A stretch of DNA of 64,000 bases from Mortierella alpina (lineage: Eukaryota; Mortierellomycota; Mortierellomycetes; Mortierellales; Mortierellaceae): contig JANATF010000002.1 in assembly GCA_029449245.1 (NCBI GenBank), forward strand, positions 2,294,001-2,358,000, in the 5' to 3' direction. Numbering within the stretch: position 1 is the stretch's first letter; every line of letters starts with the position of its first letter. The notes under the pieces were generated by a model. That model made no database searches, was not told the origin of the DNA, and saw nothing but the letters and a program-made list of their open reading frames with translations. Position numbers and translations under genes: made by a program. Shown one piece after another: positions 1-11,421 of the stretch.

Positions 1-963
1 CAGTGTACGCGCGTTCAAAGAGCTACGTGAACGTGTGGTCGAGGTGCGCACTTGTTGGTGTTTTCTCCAGAGAGGATGCCAATTAACTCAAGAGGCGCAC
101 TGGTGGGATAGAGGGGGGCAAGAGACGCAGAGAGAAACAAGAAGAGCAGAAGAGACCAGCTGGAGTGGCAGTCGAGACGAACAGCGAGCGTAAGAATGCA
201 AAGAGTTGCATGTCGAGCCACGGCTGCTTCGACCTGATACAATATCTTCTCATCTACCGTGAAGTGGCTTGGGACACCCAGCCCCCTCGCAGTGCAGTCA
301 GTGGGCCTCGCTCAGACATATTTTTGGGCAGCGGGCACTGGTTTGCGAATCCCTCTTTTGCAATCTTTATCCGTATGTGTGTTGTCCGTTGGAAGCACGC
401 ACCCAGCCATCCATCGGGACCCAGGATGCCATCGATCCACCCATCCAACACCAATACTGCGATCCATCGCCATCCTCACATCTCGCCGCATCCCCGAGAG
501 CACTCTCATCCAGGATGCACTATGCCCTTTTTTTTTCTTGGGCGTCAGATCGCCCACTGAAGCAGCGAACCAAAAACTCATCGGATTCTGGAGCCGAGCT
601 GCATCAATGACATATCGCACGATGGAGTGTGGAGTACTCAGAACATCAAGCTCAACCAATCCACAACTCCAACATTCATACCACAGCCTTGCAGAGGCGG
701 AAAAGACCTGTCGATCGATCAATGTAGTGGCTCTAGCACCTCAACAGAGTGGAAACCCTTACGAAGGATCCATGTGCTCTCGACAGATCGGGCAGCCTCT
801 GATCCAGCGAATCACTGTGACACTCCAGAACCTCAGGAAGGAACTTTTGATTCGCCACCAGGCAAATCAACGGGATCAGGACACGACTGGAATTAGTCCC
901 AGGCAGAGCTCAATCTCGATTCCAGCAGCTGATCAATGTCTCTATCGCGTACCGTTATAGAAA
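1..963. other. Intergenic/5' flank of RPL32, no gene recognised
   Basis: Several overlapping open frames occur on both strands, but none shows a recognisable domain, and their composition is Pro/His/Ser shadow-like. The stretch probably holds the RPL32 promoter and 5' leader. A TTATAG just before the RPL32 ATG could be a 3' splice site of a leader intron, but I cannot prove it. Confidence 0.4.
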
Positions 964-1740
964 ATGGTCACTCCTCTTAAGAAGCACACCATCGTGAAGA
1001 AGCACACCGCTACCTTCAAGCGTCACCAGTCTGACCGCTACAAGACCGTCAAGGTACGATGACTGGAGCATCATCAGGACGTTTATATGAAATCACATCA
1101 AGGAGAACGGTCGTCTGGCATCAAGGAATCACACAACACCGCTAGCAAGGATGGACGGAAGCTATGCAGGACCAGGCAGCACTAGGAGGTCATCAGAATT
1201 GATACTTAAGCTATCCCTCAAGTCGCAACTTGACCCTCCACTGGACTTAAGCACGCTCCCACAGTGTCTCGAACTCGATATAATACTCGACAAAATAGTG
1301 CTGGACTTCACTAAGCGACGGACTAAGCGACGGGCAATGGAATATGATCGCCTGGGAGAACACCTGAGAAGAAATCTCAGAAACAGGGCTAACATAAATG
1401 CAACCTTTTCCTTTGTGCCGTTTCCCTTTAACAGGAGTCATGGAGAAAGCCCAAGGGTATTGATAACCGCGTCCGTCGCCGTTTCAAGGGCCAGATTGCC
1501 ATGCCCAAGATTGGTTACGGTAACAACAAGCTTACCCGCCACCTGATGCCTTCCGGCTTCAAGAAGTTCCTCGTTTCCAACATTGCCGAGTTGAACCTCT
1601 TGTTGATGCACAACCGCACCTTCGCTGCCGAGATTGCCCACAACGTCTCGTCCCGCAACCGCATCGCCATCGTCGAGCGTGCCCAGCAGCTCAACATCCG
1701 CGTCACCAACGCTAACGCTCGCGTCAGAACCGAGGCTTAA
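964..1740 (+). CDS. RPL32: 60S ribosomal protein L32 (eL32)
   Basis: This is a cytosolic large-subunit ribosomal protein. Exon 1 is 964-1053 ([14 protein letters not shown]..., 30 codons) and exon 2 is 1435-1740, split by a 381-bp GTACGA...ACAG intron. The joined product is 131 aa, the usual eL32 length, and carries the diagnostic [16 protein letters not shown] and [11 protein letters not shown] segments. The ATG at 964 fits the conserved N-terminus exactly. Codon use is strongly biased to C-ending codons, as expected for a highly expressed gene. An AATAAA at 1776-1781 is a likely poly(A) signal; it lies in the 107-bp gap to the convergent DIS3L gene. The intron contains two adjacent copies of a 12-bp unit (ACTAAGCGACGG, about 1312-1335), and I found no convincing snoRNA in it. 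Confidence 0.97.
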
Positions 1741-1847
1741 ATCTGTTCTAGTACTCTTGTTCACAAGGACACGTAAATAAATCATCAAAGATGGGTGCTT
1801 CTTCTCCTTACGTGGTGTCTTGTGCGTTCTTTTTTCTCCTTTAATAC

Positions 1848-4800
1848 TCACGACTGCTGGGACTCTATTATGCGGCAGCGTTCAAAGGACTCAATAAGAT
1901 TGTACAGACTGGCATCAGGACGCGTTTGCTGATATGACTCTTCCTCAGTCACGGGCTTCTTGCGCATTGTCTTCTTTTTCGATGCTTTGGTGTCCTGTTC
2001 CCCTTCCTGAATGCCTTGGATTAATTCACGCTCCGATAGAGGCGATAGAGCTGGATCCTGCATGGCGATTTGCTTGATCCTGTCGTTTTTCTTTTGTAAC
2101 GTGAGTTCGTCCCTCTTCTTCAAGAGACGACCACTCAGGGGGGGTGCGGCAGAGGCAATTAACGTTGAGGTGGAATCCTGCTGCAGACCGATCAAAGTCA
2201 TGTAAATACTATGTCGATGGGCGAAAGACCGTTTGAGTCTCAACGCGACCTTGACCTTGTCAAAAAGTCGAAATTGAACCATCCTGGAAAGCCCTGGAGG
2301 GTGTGCGTTAAGGACCTGGCTTGGGACCTTGACGGAAATCTGGGTCATAAGATCGGTATCCATCTCACACCCGGAGATCAAGTGCAGATGGTCCCCATTC
2401 GTGTCCACTGATGATGTAGATTCGCCAGCCTTCTTGAGCACCGAGAGCGGAACTGTGATTTCGCCTGACTTTTCCTTCAAGTAGACCGGTCCCTTAATCC
2501 CGAATCGTGGCACAAACACAAAGAACCCATTCTCTCGGATCTCTGAAATGATTCCAGTTTCCACAAATGGTAGATCCTCGGCATCCGTATCGTTGCCCAC
2601 TGTCGCCGCCGAGTTTCGCGTCTTTTGTAGCACATAGAGGGTTTGGAACAGCTCTGTAGAGTCCTTTTGCGCCAACTTTGATTCCCTGTTCTTGTAGTTT
2701 AGATGGTCCGCAACCTTGGCCACTTTGAGTCCATTCTTGAGTAGTTCCGAGGCCGCCATGGCTGACGATGACGCGCCAGATATACACTCCATCAGCTGTC
2801 GATGGACCACCAAATCTGCATATCTACGGATCGGCGACTAACAAAGACATATGCCAGTATCTAGTGAGCACACATATTCCAATGTCAGACACAGTCAAAA
2901 CTGTTGATGCACTATACCTACAGTGAAGTGGGTATAAAAGTCCAGTGCCAGACCGTAATGGGCATATTTGTCGATGGAGGTGGAGCCTGAGGAGATATAG
3001 CTGGCTTCAGACATTGCCATTGTCGCCATCGTCTTCAAGAGACGCACAAATTCAGGGTCGTCCTGGCTTTTAGCGGCGCAATCCCTTAGTGAAGCTGCAA
3101 GGGCCAGATTAGAACTCGTGTCAACTGTGAAGCCCTAAAAGATAACAGTGTTAAAATCATGAAATGTCAGCCTATATGCCCATTAGTTCCAAAATCCAAG
3201 GTGAGGCAGGAGAACGAGAACCAACCCTGCTTTCTGCGGCACGGAGAAGCATCTTGAAATGGCTTTCGATCGGCGGGGGATGGTGCCGAAGCATTGCTGA
3301 TTCCCTGAAACCATCATAGATCCGTTTGGCCACATATCCGTTTGCCATGACCATGGCCTCTTCAATGATCTGATGCACTTCCAACGGCTGTTTAGGCAAA
3401 ATGTCAGAGATTCCACCATCTTCCTCCTTGAACTTGAACTTGACCTCGGAGCTTTCTAGCTCAAGTCCACCCTTAGCCATACGACGGGCCTAAATATACG
3501 ACTTGTAAGTGTGTGATCGTATATGCATTGCGGAAGGCTCTTAGGACATAATGCGGCACACTTACTCGGACTTTGCGCATAGTCTTTGCTAAAAGGACGA
3601 CCGCTGGTTTGAGCTGTTTGCACACTTTTGCGTCAAGTCCTGGAACGACATCCTTGCCATTCAGTAACCCCTGCGCTTGCTCATATTCCATCTCACAAGC
3701 GGAGCGGATCACTGTGCGACCAAACCAAGTGTCCACCACGTTCGCATCCGCATCCAATGTCCACATAACCGACACTATCCGAAGAAAATGAATAGCAAAG
3801 CCATACAGCTCATTAGCAACTTTTTTCCAGGAAAGCAGTCGTAAAGTCATAGTGAGAACCAAGTCTTACTGGCATAGCGGTCCACATGGTGGCGAAGAGA
3901 ACACACTTGCTCGCTAAGAACTTTAGGAAGCATGTCGAACCGACGATCGGACAAATACACTGTGGTTCCTCGTTCTCTTGCCTCCAAGTCCGTCAGCGAA
4001 TTCTCCTTGACGAAATAGCTCACATCTGCAATATGAACTCCAAACTCCAGTTGGCCATTTCCAATCTCCCTGATCGAGATGGCGTCGTCAATATCCTGGC
4101 AGTTGGGCGGATCAATGCTGAAGACAATGTGCTTCCTTAGATCTCGGCGTTGCCTCAGCTCTGCAGGCTCTGGTGCCCACGGCTTTTCCACAGAATTGTT
4201 AGGCATCTCCTTGAGCGACCCCTCACTGAAGCCCTGCGTGGTCTGAGAAACAGAGATACCGTGCTCGATCAAAATAGAAGATATCTCTGTGTCCAGATCA
4301 TGGGCAGGACCAATGCTCCTAACGTAGTGTCCGTTGGGGTACTGCGAATTCGCTGGCCAACTGTCGATCCGAACAACGATCCTTTGATTTGCCAAAGCTT
4401 TAGCGTCATGGTGGCGGATCCTGATCTTTGGAATCACCGGGTTCAGAGGGAGCACCAAGTGGAATGATCCTGAATCTTTCTCAGCTCCTTCTTGTAGAGT
4501 AGCGACGTAGGGCTGCCAGTTCCTGGAAATCACACCGATAACACGTCCTGTGGGCTTTACCTCGCGCGATTGGTGAGGGTTCGTAAAGTCCTCGCCATTG
4601 TCCGCTGCCTCGTGGATTTCCTCCGGGTCATAGGAGATATGATTAGAAGGTGCGATCCAGGAGCCCCTTTTGAGTAGCTCCACAACGACAATATCACCAT
4701 GGACAGCTCGGTTCCGATGATCTGACCCAACAATCACAATTTCACCAATGTCCGAGTCACCACGGATGAACGCCTGGTCACGATGATTAGCCCTGACTTT

Positions 4801-6066
4801 CAAGACACCTTGGAAGAAGCGCTGCGATTTGACTCCGGCCTCCAGTTCCGACATGGGCTTGTACTAGTGCGGTTGTAAGTTTACAAAAATCAGCATGTGT
4901 CGTCCGGCATTCCGTCCATCGGGAAACGCCAGCCTGCGGCATGATATCGCGACAAACCTCCTGGTATCCTGCTCCTGTCTTCTTTTTGGACCCCAAAGTC
5001 CCATGGCTCTGGCTCTCCAAATCTTCTTCAAGGATGGCCTCTTTGAGAGATCCCAACAGTTCGTGAAGTACGGCGTTTGCTGGCCAGAACGTCGTCAGGT
5101 AGTCCTTAAGCGTCATAGCAGTGATTCCACCACTACTGTGTTCAATCCTGACATCATCCTGTTTGAACTAGAACAATAACAAGGCATTTCCCAACGGTGG
5201 TTAGAACTCGCCATTCACTTCTCATTAATTGGCTATCCGATGGCACCATTCTTACCTGCTCAGAGAGCATGATGATCGGTACACTGTTCTGGAGGTGACG
5301 TCGGTACCATTGTGCTGTAAGGACCAGGGCTCTCCAGTCTCTCCGCTCGATCGATTCGTGCGGTTGGCGCAGCACACTTGTTCCTTCGCAATGTTCATTG
5401 CTGAAGACGACGCTCCTGCGCCGAGGATCCTTAGCAACCTGACGCAAGCCTTTATACGTCCTAGACTTGTCCTCGTTTTGTAGCTATTTTCGATACATTT
5501 CCAGATGGCTAGGTGAGCATTGTGGGCTTTGACGCCTCTGCGTAATTCATCATGCGATCAAAACTCCTGCAGATGGCGATCGTTCACTACCCTTTGGAGG
5601 ATGGTTTCTGTGAATATGATGTTGGTAAGCTCCTCCTGCTCTAGTAGTTCGACATAGCGCAGTGCCACCTACAAAGGAGCAAGACTGTTAAACGTCTGTG
5701 TAGCCACGATAATGCTGGTGTTGCTTAGTGCCGTGATTCCATCTTTGAAATACCGAATAGTCAGGGATCAGATAATATGGTGTCTCCGAGCATAGAAGGC
5801 TAGACTCGACGTTGACGCGTTGGTGGCAGGGTGGGTCCGACGCACACTGAATTGAGAGACATGGGATGTCTGTACGGAAGTAGACTGCGAGCCATGACAA
5901 GGAGAGAGGAGAATGGGTTGGTCGCATAGTTCATTTTGCAACGCCATGGTCCAGTCGTCGAAAACACGCTGTAGAATCCAGACCGTTGGTAAATACCTTC
6001 GCGGACCCTTTTGACGACAGTGTTTTTGTTTGTCTTTCTAAAATGGATGTTCTCTGTCCGTAGCAT
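1848..6066 (-). CDS. DIS3L: DIS3L1-like exosome 3'-5' exoribonuclease
   Basis: This is an RNase II/RNB-family processive 3'-5' exonuclease, by homology the cytoplasmic exosome catalytic subunit. Ten exons keep phase throughout: 5997-6066, 5754-5884, 5565-5668, 5256-5460, 4958-5158, 3870-4863, 3566-3774, 3226-3489, 2922-3134 and 1848-2837, giving about 1126 aa. A PIN-like region holds a CR3-type cysteine cluster (DIPCLSIQC...PPC) and VVFSNEH. Cold-shock/OB segments and then the RNB domain follow, with DPPNCQDIDDA near residue 488; this keeps all four metal-binding Asp of the RNase II pattern. The C-terminal S1-like stretch reads RENGFFVFVPRFGIKG, close to animal DIS3L. PIN acidic residues seem lost, so endonuclease activity is unlikely. 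The start at 6066 matches the short N-terminus of human DIS3L. The gene is divergent from the copper transporter, with 242 bp between the ATGs. Confidence 0.88.
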
Positions 6067-6308
6067 GCTGTCTTGCCTTGCGACCCCTTTGTCCTGGAGT
6101 AATGTCTGTGGAGGTGTGTGTCGAAACCCGAAAGGCATTGTGCAGCATCTCTCGACTAGTTCCAAACTGATACAGACTACCCTTAAGAACCCTTCAGCTC
6201 ATTGAAACGTGTGGGTCCACGTTCTCGTCTTTCGATTTTACTCCTTTCACCTTTACCTTTCCCGTTTCACATACTCCCACGCACCAAAAAAACATACCTA
6301 TTAGTATC

Positions 6309-7020
6309 ATGGATCACGGTGGAGGACACGGCGGCGAAGGAGGACATGGTGGTGGTGGTGGTGGCGGTGGCGGTGGCGGTGGCGGTGGCGGTGGACACGA
6401 CGGCGGTGGAGGGCACGGTGGTGGAGACGGCAGTTGCAGCATGAACATGATCTTCAACTGGTCGACCGAAAACCTGTGCGTCGTGTTCGAGTCCTGGAAA
6501 ATCAACAGCCCTATCTCACTCATCGTCTCTTGCATCCTCATCATCGCCATCGCTGCCTCATACGAGCTACTCCGAGCTCAATCTCGCCACTACGAGGAAC
6601 AACTCATCGAGGGAGCCAGGAAGAGACATCCAGCCAATCCTTCGCATGCTGTCGGAGGTGGTATCGCTGAAGACGAGACGCCTCTCTTGCCAGTCCGACA
6701 ACCCACGATGAGGTTTGCACTGCTAGTTGTTCATGAGCTTCTCGGCGTCGCTGATATACAACATTCTATCATTTACTTGATGAAAACTGATGTTGCAATA
6801 CTTTCGTGCTCCTTTCTCACTGCGTAGGCTTTCCAACCAGCAGCGACTCACCCGCTCGCTTTTTTATATGGCTCAAGTCTTTGTTGGCTTCTTTTTGATG
6901 CTCATCTTCATGACCTACAACGCCTATCTCATGGCCGCAACGGTCATCGGCGCAGGAATCGGATTTTTCTACTTTGGAGGCGACTCTCTATCTTCAACGA
7001 AGGCCCTCAGTTGCCACTAG
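6309..7020 (+). CDS. Ctr-family copper transporter
   Basis: This is a high-affinity Cu(I) permease-type protein, probably of the plasma or vacuolar membrane. Exon 1 is 6309-6712 and exon 2 is 6828-7020 (AG|GTTTGC donor, GCGTAG acceptor), giving 198 aa. The first ~40 residues are almost pure Gly with interspersed His (HGGGHGG type), a possible metal-binding tail encoded by a GGT/GGC microsatellite. Next comes CSMNMIFNWS, the Met motif before TM1, then TM1 (PISLIVSCILIIAIAAS). TM2 carries the family-defining MLIFM (MxxxM), and TM3 carries GAGIG-FFYFG (GxxxG). A third class of Met-rich extracellular motifs, seen in yeast Ctr1, is missing, which leans towards Ctr2/Ctr6-like vacuolar forms. AATAAA at 7084-7089 is a likely poly(A) signal. 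Confidence 0.9.
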
Positions 7021-8086
7021 TATAATCACGTAGGGCATGCTTGCATGCACCATGTCGATACTGGTCTGAACAAGGATGCGACAAATAAATCCACTTTCTC
7101 CTTAACGGCTGTTGGTTTGATGAAGCACTTACTGCCTGACCGGGGATGACAACGAGGATCTGCATGCGCTTTTTTGAAGCCTGACCTGTGCCTGAACGAT
7201 TATCGTGAACTCATGCCAATCAAGATGGTGTCAAACCCGGAGCCAAGTGAACGACTTGATATTGCAGGCAGACGCTCACTCGATTGCTTCTTCGTAGGAC
7301 ATCACGAGCGCTCTCAACAGGATGCGCATTCAAGATGCGCATTCAGGATGCACATTTAGGATGCACATTCAAGATGCACAGCACATTCAGGATACACGTT
7401 CAGGATGCACAAGCAGGATGCAAAACTGCAAACACGCTAATTTGGCCTACCTCGCTGGTAGTCTTCACGTCTCTGCGCCTGCTTTCACAGTTCGCCCGAC
7501 AGTATGGCATTTTCGCAGCACTTCCAACCACCCCTGATCTTTGAATTTAGAAAATGGCGCACTCACGCACACCGCAGGTCCGGGCTTTCAAAGTTCAGCA
7601 CAGTGGGAGCCTTCGATAGTCAATCGCCCTCGTGGCTCACATGTACATTCAGTGTGGGAGTTCAAGATGCACGTTCCACTTATGCCTCTCAGGCGACAGA
7701 GCAAAACTCCGCACCGGACAACGTTCTTGCTCCCATGAGCGACCGCAAACCCCTGTCCTCCGTTCAGCAGCCTAGTACTCTGCGTGCGAAGTAGCTACTG
7801 CGTGAGTAAATGGTACCCATTGCTACTCGGTACAGTATTGACCTGCTACAAGCCTACAACTTTTTTTTTTTTTTTTTTTTGCTTTCGTGGATTTTTATTA
7901 TAGGTTGCTAGGACACTTTGAGGCGATCTTCTAAGGTGTTGATCGATAGCTAACTATGTTGGTATTGATGTTTGGTATAAAGTCGAGGTGTCATGTCCCG
8001 TGTGCTTTCCCTTTGCGCGCCTCAAGTTCTGTCCATGCCAGCTGTTCAGAAACTAGTGCACCATTCTATCAGGCTTTTAAAGCCAT
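7021..8086. other. Intergenic region with minisatellite and poly-T tract
   Basis: No coding gene is supported. The stretch holds a degenerate 13-bp minisatellite (7320-7427), one stray related unit near 7662 (TTCAAGATGCACGTTC), and a run of about 20 T at 7861-7880. The short open frames across the minisatellite are repeat artefacts. Confidence 0.6.
7320..7427. repeat. Degenerate 13-bp minisatellite
   Basis: There are about eight head-to-tail copies of a unit close to GGATGCACATTCA, with substitutions and one 18-bp unit (insertion of GCACA). The repeat lies 300 bp downstream of the copper-transporter gene. Confidence 0.8.
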
Positions 8087-8920
8087 TTAGTTGTAGAAGG
8101 GAGCGGTCCAGCCGACGTATTTCTAATGAAGAGATTACGAGAAGGTACAGTAGCAGCGCAATCATTGTTAGCAGAAAGATCAATGTAGAGAAGAAAGTCG
8201 CGTTGCAACTGGACACTGAATATTTACCTGGCCCCACTTGCTCTCGACAGTACCGATGGTGCTGCGGGTCAAGGTACCGGAACCGCCAATGTCGGTGGAG
8301 ATGATGTTGGCACCACCAGTGGAGATGGCAATGTGGCCGTACTGGCCGCCCTGGAAGAAGACCAAAGCACCAGCGGGGGCGTTGCGGTCTCCGACGTGCT
8401 TGTATCTGGCAGGGGTCGATTGCCAGTGGACCCAGGCAGAAGTGAAACCAGAGTAGCTACGGCCGTAGGCGCGAGCCATGATCTTGTCGCACATTCCAAT
8501 GTACTCTGAGTTGCGGCTAGTCGAGAGGTGGTCGACGGCCCACTGGACGGCACCGGCGCAGGTGCGAGGGTTCGAGATACCAGCAGCCTGGCAACCGCCG
8601 GAGGGGGGAGGGGTGGTGCCACCGCAGGCGGGGGCAGCAGGTCCATCAGTGCCGGTGTAGACATAGGTGTCGGTCACGTAACCGCCGGGAATGTGGTCCC
8701 AGACGCTGGAGGTACCGTACTTGCCAGTAACGGTGGTGCCGGTAGCAGTGCAGTCAATGTTGACCGAGGCACCGTTCTTGACTGACCCAACAACAGGGGA
8801 GGAGGTAGAGGGGCCAGAGTGGATGTTCAAGGGGTCACCAGCGGTGTGGACGGTACCAGTAGCAGCCTGGGTGGAGGCAATGGAGGCGACAATGGCGGCG
8901 ATGGCAAGAGAGAACTTCAT
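8087..8920 (-). CDS. Secreted SH3b + NlpC/P60- or CHAP-like peptidoglycan peptidase
   Basis: This is a predicted secreted cell-wall peptidase. Exon 1 is 8228-8920. A 36-nt terminal exon at 8087-8122 supplies the conserved ending (KYVGWTAPFYN, then stop) after an in-phase GTAAAT...TTAG intron. The product is 242 aa. Residues 1-19 are a signal peptide, about 20-95 a bacterial-type SH3 (SH3b) domain, then a PPPSGG linker. The last ~130 residues carry MCDKIMARAYGRS (candidate nucleophile Cys), GALVFFQGG-QYGHIAIS (candidate His) and STDIGGSG. That pattern resembles actinobacterial and phage endolysin peptidases. The first 105 codons are identical in nucleotide sequence, by eye, to the divergent gene at 11597. 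Substrate and exact family (NlpC/P60 or CHAP) are inferred, not proven. Confidence 0.82.
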
Positions 8921-9095
8921 TGTTGATTGTTTGAACTTGGGGTTAGGTTGATTGGGACAGTAGTATTTCCTTGACTGTTGCGCTGGAAGGCTTGTCTTGC
9001 TGATGAGATTGTTGAAGAGGATGAGGAATGATTTTTGTGTGAAGATCGCCTCCTTTTTATACCATAAAAATGGTAAGAAAATCCAGACATGCACC
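8606..9095 (-). repeat. Left arm of 490-bp inverted repeat
   Basis: The arm runs from about 175 bp upstream of the ATG through the TATA box, leader, signal peptide, SH3b domain and Pro linker of the peptidase gene. It matches the right arm (11422-11911) without any indel. I count seven substitutions in the 175 non-coding bases and none in the 315 coding bases. Confidence 0.9.
9053..9061 (-). promoter_or_regulatory. TATA box of the peptidase gene
   Basis: TATAAAAAG lies 133 bp upstream of the ATG at 8920. It is in the same position as in the paired gene and sits just after an imperfect palindrome (TACCATTTTTATGGTA). Confidence 0.7.
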
Positions 9096-11421
9096 AGCGT
9101 TAAGCTTGTAGCACTGGTGTATGCGAATGACAACCCTGCTCCCATCAACAAGCACACTCTCGACGTAGTCCATAAGATGGATCGTGGACAGAGCATGCGA
9201 GAGCAAAGACACGCCGCGCGGGGTCCCTCGGTCCTTCGATATTTTGGACAATATTAACACAGGTGCTGTAGGTTTCTAGACTTGTCGGAAGGTTTGGATC
9301 CATACGCTTGATCCATGCCGGCTGACAGGTACTTTGGAGTGCAGAGTACCTTTAGCCGTATAATCCGTACGGCCACCTGATGCAAGGTAACCAAGAACAG
9401 AGCCTCAGCACCGCCGACTCGATTGCGAGAGTACAATAATTGGTTTTGTTCGTTTCTAATGAAGTGGTAGTAGACTATTGTGCTGCTGTATCACAAAGAC
9501 TGGGTCGTAAAAGCGCTCATGAAAAACGCCATGAAAATATATTCCCGAGCGAAGCTACCACTGAATGGAGGCAGTCGTTAAAAGGACACAGATTGAGAGC
9601 ACCGGCGACCTTCTCATTGAAACAAGTATTCTAAAAACAGATCGAACGCAAAGTGCGGACACGAGAGATTACTCGGTTGAACATGAACGAGGGTGGGTCA
9701 GAGAAATGCCGCCGTCCTGAAGATGTGGGAAAGGGAACCATAATTGGAGTGGCCAGGAACACAGTGGGCCATTTCGGCCAATCATTGTGTTGTACTCCCA
9801 TCTGTGCGCATTAATGATTTTACAAACGAGAACAACCAGAGCTCTCCCACATGATTGCGCTCATTTTAAGTAATAGACACAGCCCAAGTCCTGAGCTGCA
9901 GAGTGAAGTGAACGGCGAGTATGCGATCAGACCTGCCTGTTTTGCACTGGCCTGAACCTAATTGACAACTTAATAGGATCATGCAAGTGCGGCGCCTTTC
10001 ATTTGCACCGCCCAATCAAGATACCAGCTCACTCCGTAACCCCTCCTGATCGCTGGAGCCGGCAGAGGGGTAAACGGTAGCCTTTTGGCCGTTGCCTTGT
10101 GCGCCGCATCACAGTTTGGAGCACCCGCATTGGCAGTAGAACCTGCCTATGCTTGTCTTGCCGCACACGGTTGACGCGGCAACACAGCTGGCGCGACAAA
10201 AAGATGTCACAATGAAAATGGGTGCGACATCGGAATGCCTAATCGTGCCTGAACCCGAAGACATGTAAACCCTGACGAGATGTAAAGCTATCAGATCCGT
10301 GAGAAATCGAGATTATCGGGAGAATGATGATTTTTCACCACTCAGCTGCTGACATGAAGACGCGGCGCGATTCATAGCGAATGGCCGCGTGAATGCCACC
10401 ACGGCTCAAATCGGTGGTGAGAACCCACCCCCAAAACAGCACTGGCATGAGAGGTGGACGTGTTTGCACTGCCATATTGATCATTTAGGTTTTCCGTCCC
10501 TCAGCAACGTTGAATCACCTTCACAAGAAATGAAATAGTGAGCCCTCGAGTTCAATGGGCAGTGCAACAAAAAGCGCGGCGCGACTCTTTAAGGTTTTGT
10601 GCCAGTGCTACAGCGTTTTTTTTAGACAGTGATCGCGACTTCCTGCCGGTAGCCAATGAACAAAGTCTCGATCTATGCAATTGTCCGTTTGTGCTCATTT
10701 GCTACACCATGGGAATCTGCCTGTTCCACCAGTGCCGATGCTGCATGTATGCCAGTAGGATCAAACACCCTTTTTTCTCCGTCTGTTTTTCAAAGCGCTA
10801 TTATCCCATGCCCAATCGCCGATCGTATAGCCACTTCTTGCGTGTCTCTATACTTGCCTATCCGCATGAATGCTCTCAAAGTTGGAAGACGCTTCTTTGC
10901 AGGCAAGCGTATTGACTAGTCTAGCCTACATTCTTCCAACTTTTTCTCACCACCAGAGCCCCGATCTTGCTGTGATGCACCATGGCGCCGCTAAGCTTGG
11001 CTTTGTCATAAATTCCGATACAGACTAAATAGAATAACGACAACCGAGTCGGCGGTGCAGTGGGGGCTCTCGAGTTGCGGTCCGCACTTTAGAGAAGCCA
11101 TAGGAAATGGCTTAAGGTACAGTGTACTTGGTATCTCAATCACGAAGACCAAATTGTCAACGTAATTGCCCGAAACACAACGCTCTGGCAAATGAAGTAA
11201 CTACACCTCTTACCCTGTAAAACAATCTTTGTTATTGCGCGCGGCGTCTGTTCTCATTTCACGACTGCTGCCTGTCGGACCGAGCATGCTAGTGCGTGGT
11301 ACATGCCAGACACACACCCTGAGACCCTCGCAACAGAGACGTTTGTACAGACGCCGGCTATTTACCTCTGGCTACTGCTCAGAAGTCCACTCTAGGTACA
11401 GTCTCGACTCTTAGATCTGCC
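9096..11421. other. 2.3-kb spacer between the two peptidoglycan-hydrolase genes
   Basis: No supported gene on either strand. The open frames are short and without domains. It must carry the divergent regulatory DNA of both flanking genes. I see no transposon ends, tRNA or long internal repeat. Confidence 0.5.

Noticed and set aside
1054-1434. RPL32 intron as a host for a snoRNA
   Set aside because: I could not find a C box and D box with a terminal stem, or an H/ACA shape.
6314-6550. Poly-Pro minus-strand frame
   Set aside because: Antisense of the Gly-rich copper-transporter tail.
8691-8951. Open frame antisense to the peptidase gene, identical to one antisense to the lysozyme-like gene (11566-11826)
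   Set aside because: It is a shadow of the SH3b coding sequence; its identity in both places only reflects the inverted repeat.
9096-11421. Mobile element in the spacer of the inverted repeat
   Set aside because: No transposase fragment, terminal inverted repeats or target-site duplication were seen; the arms are gene modules, not element ends.
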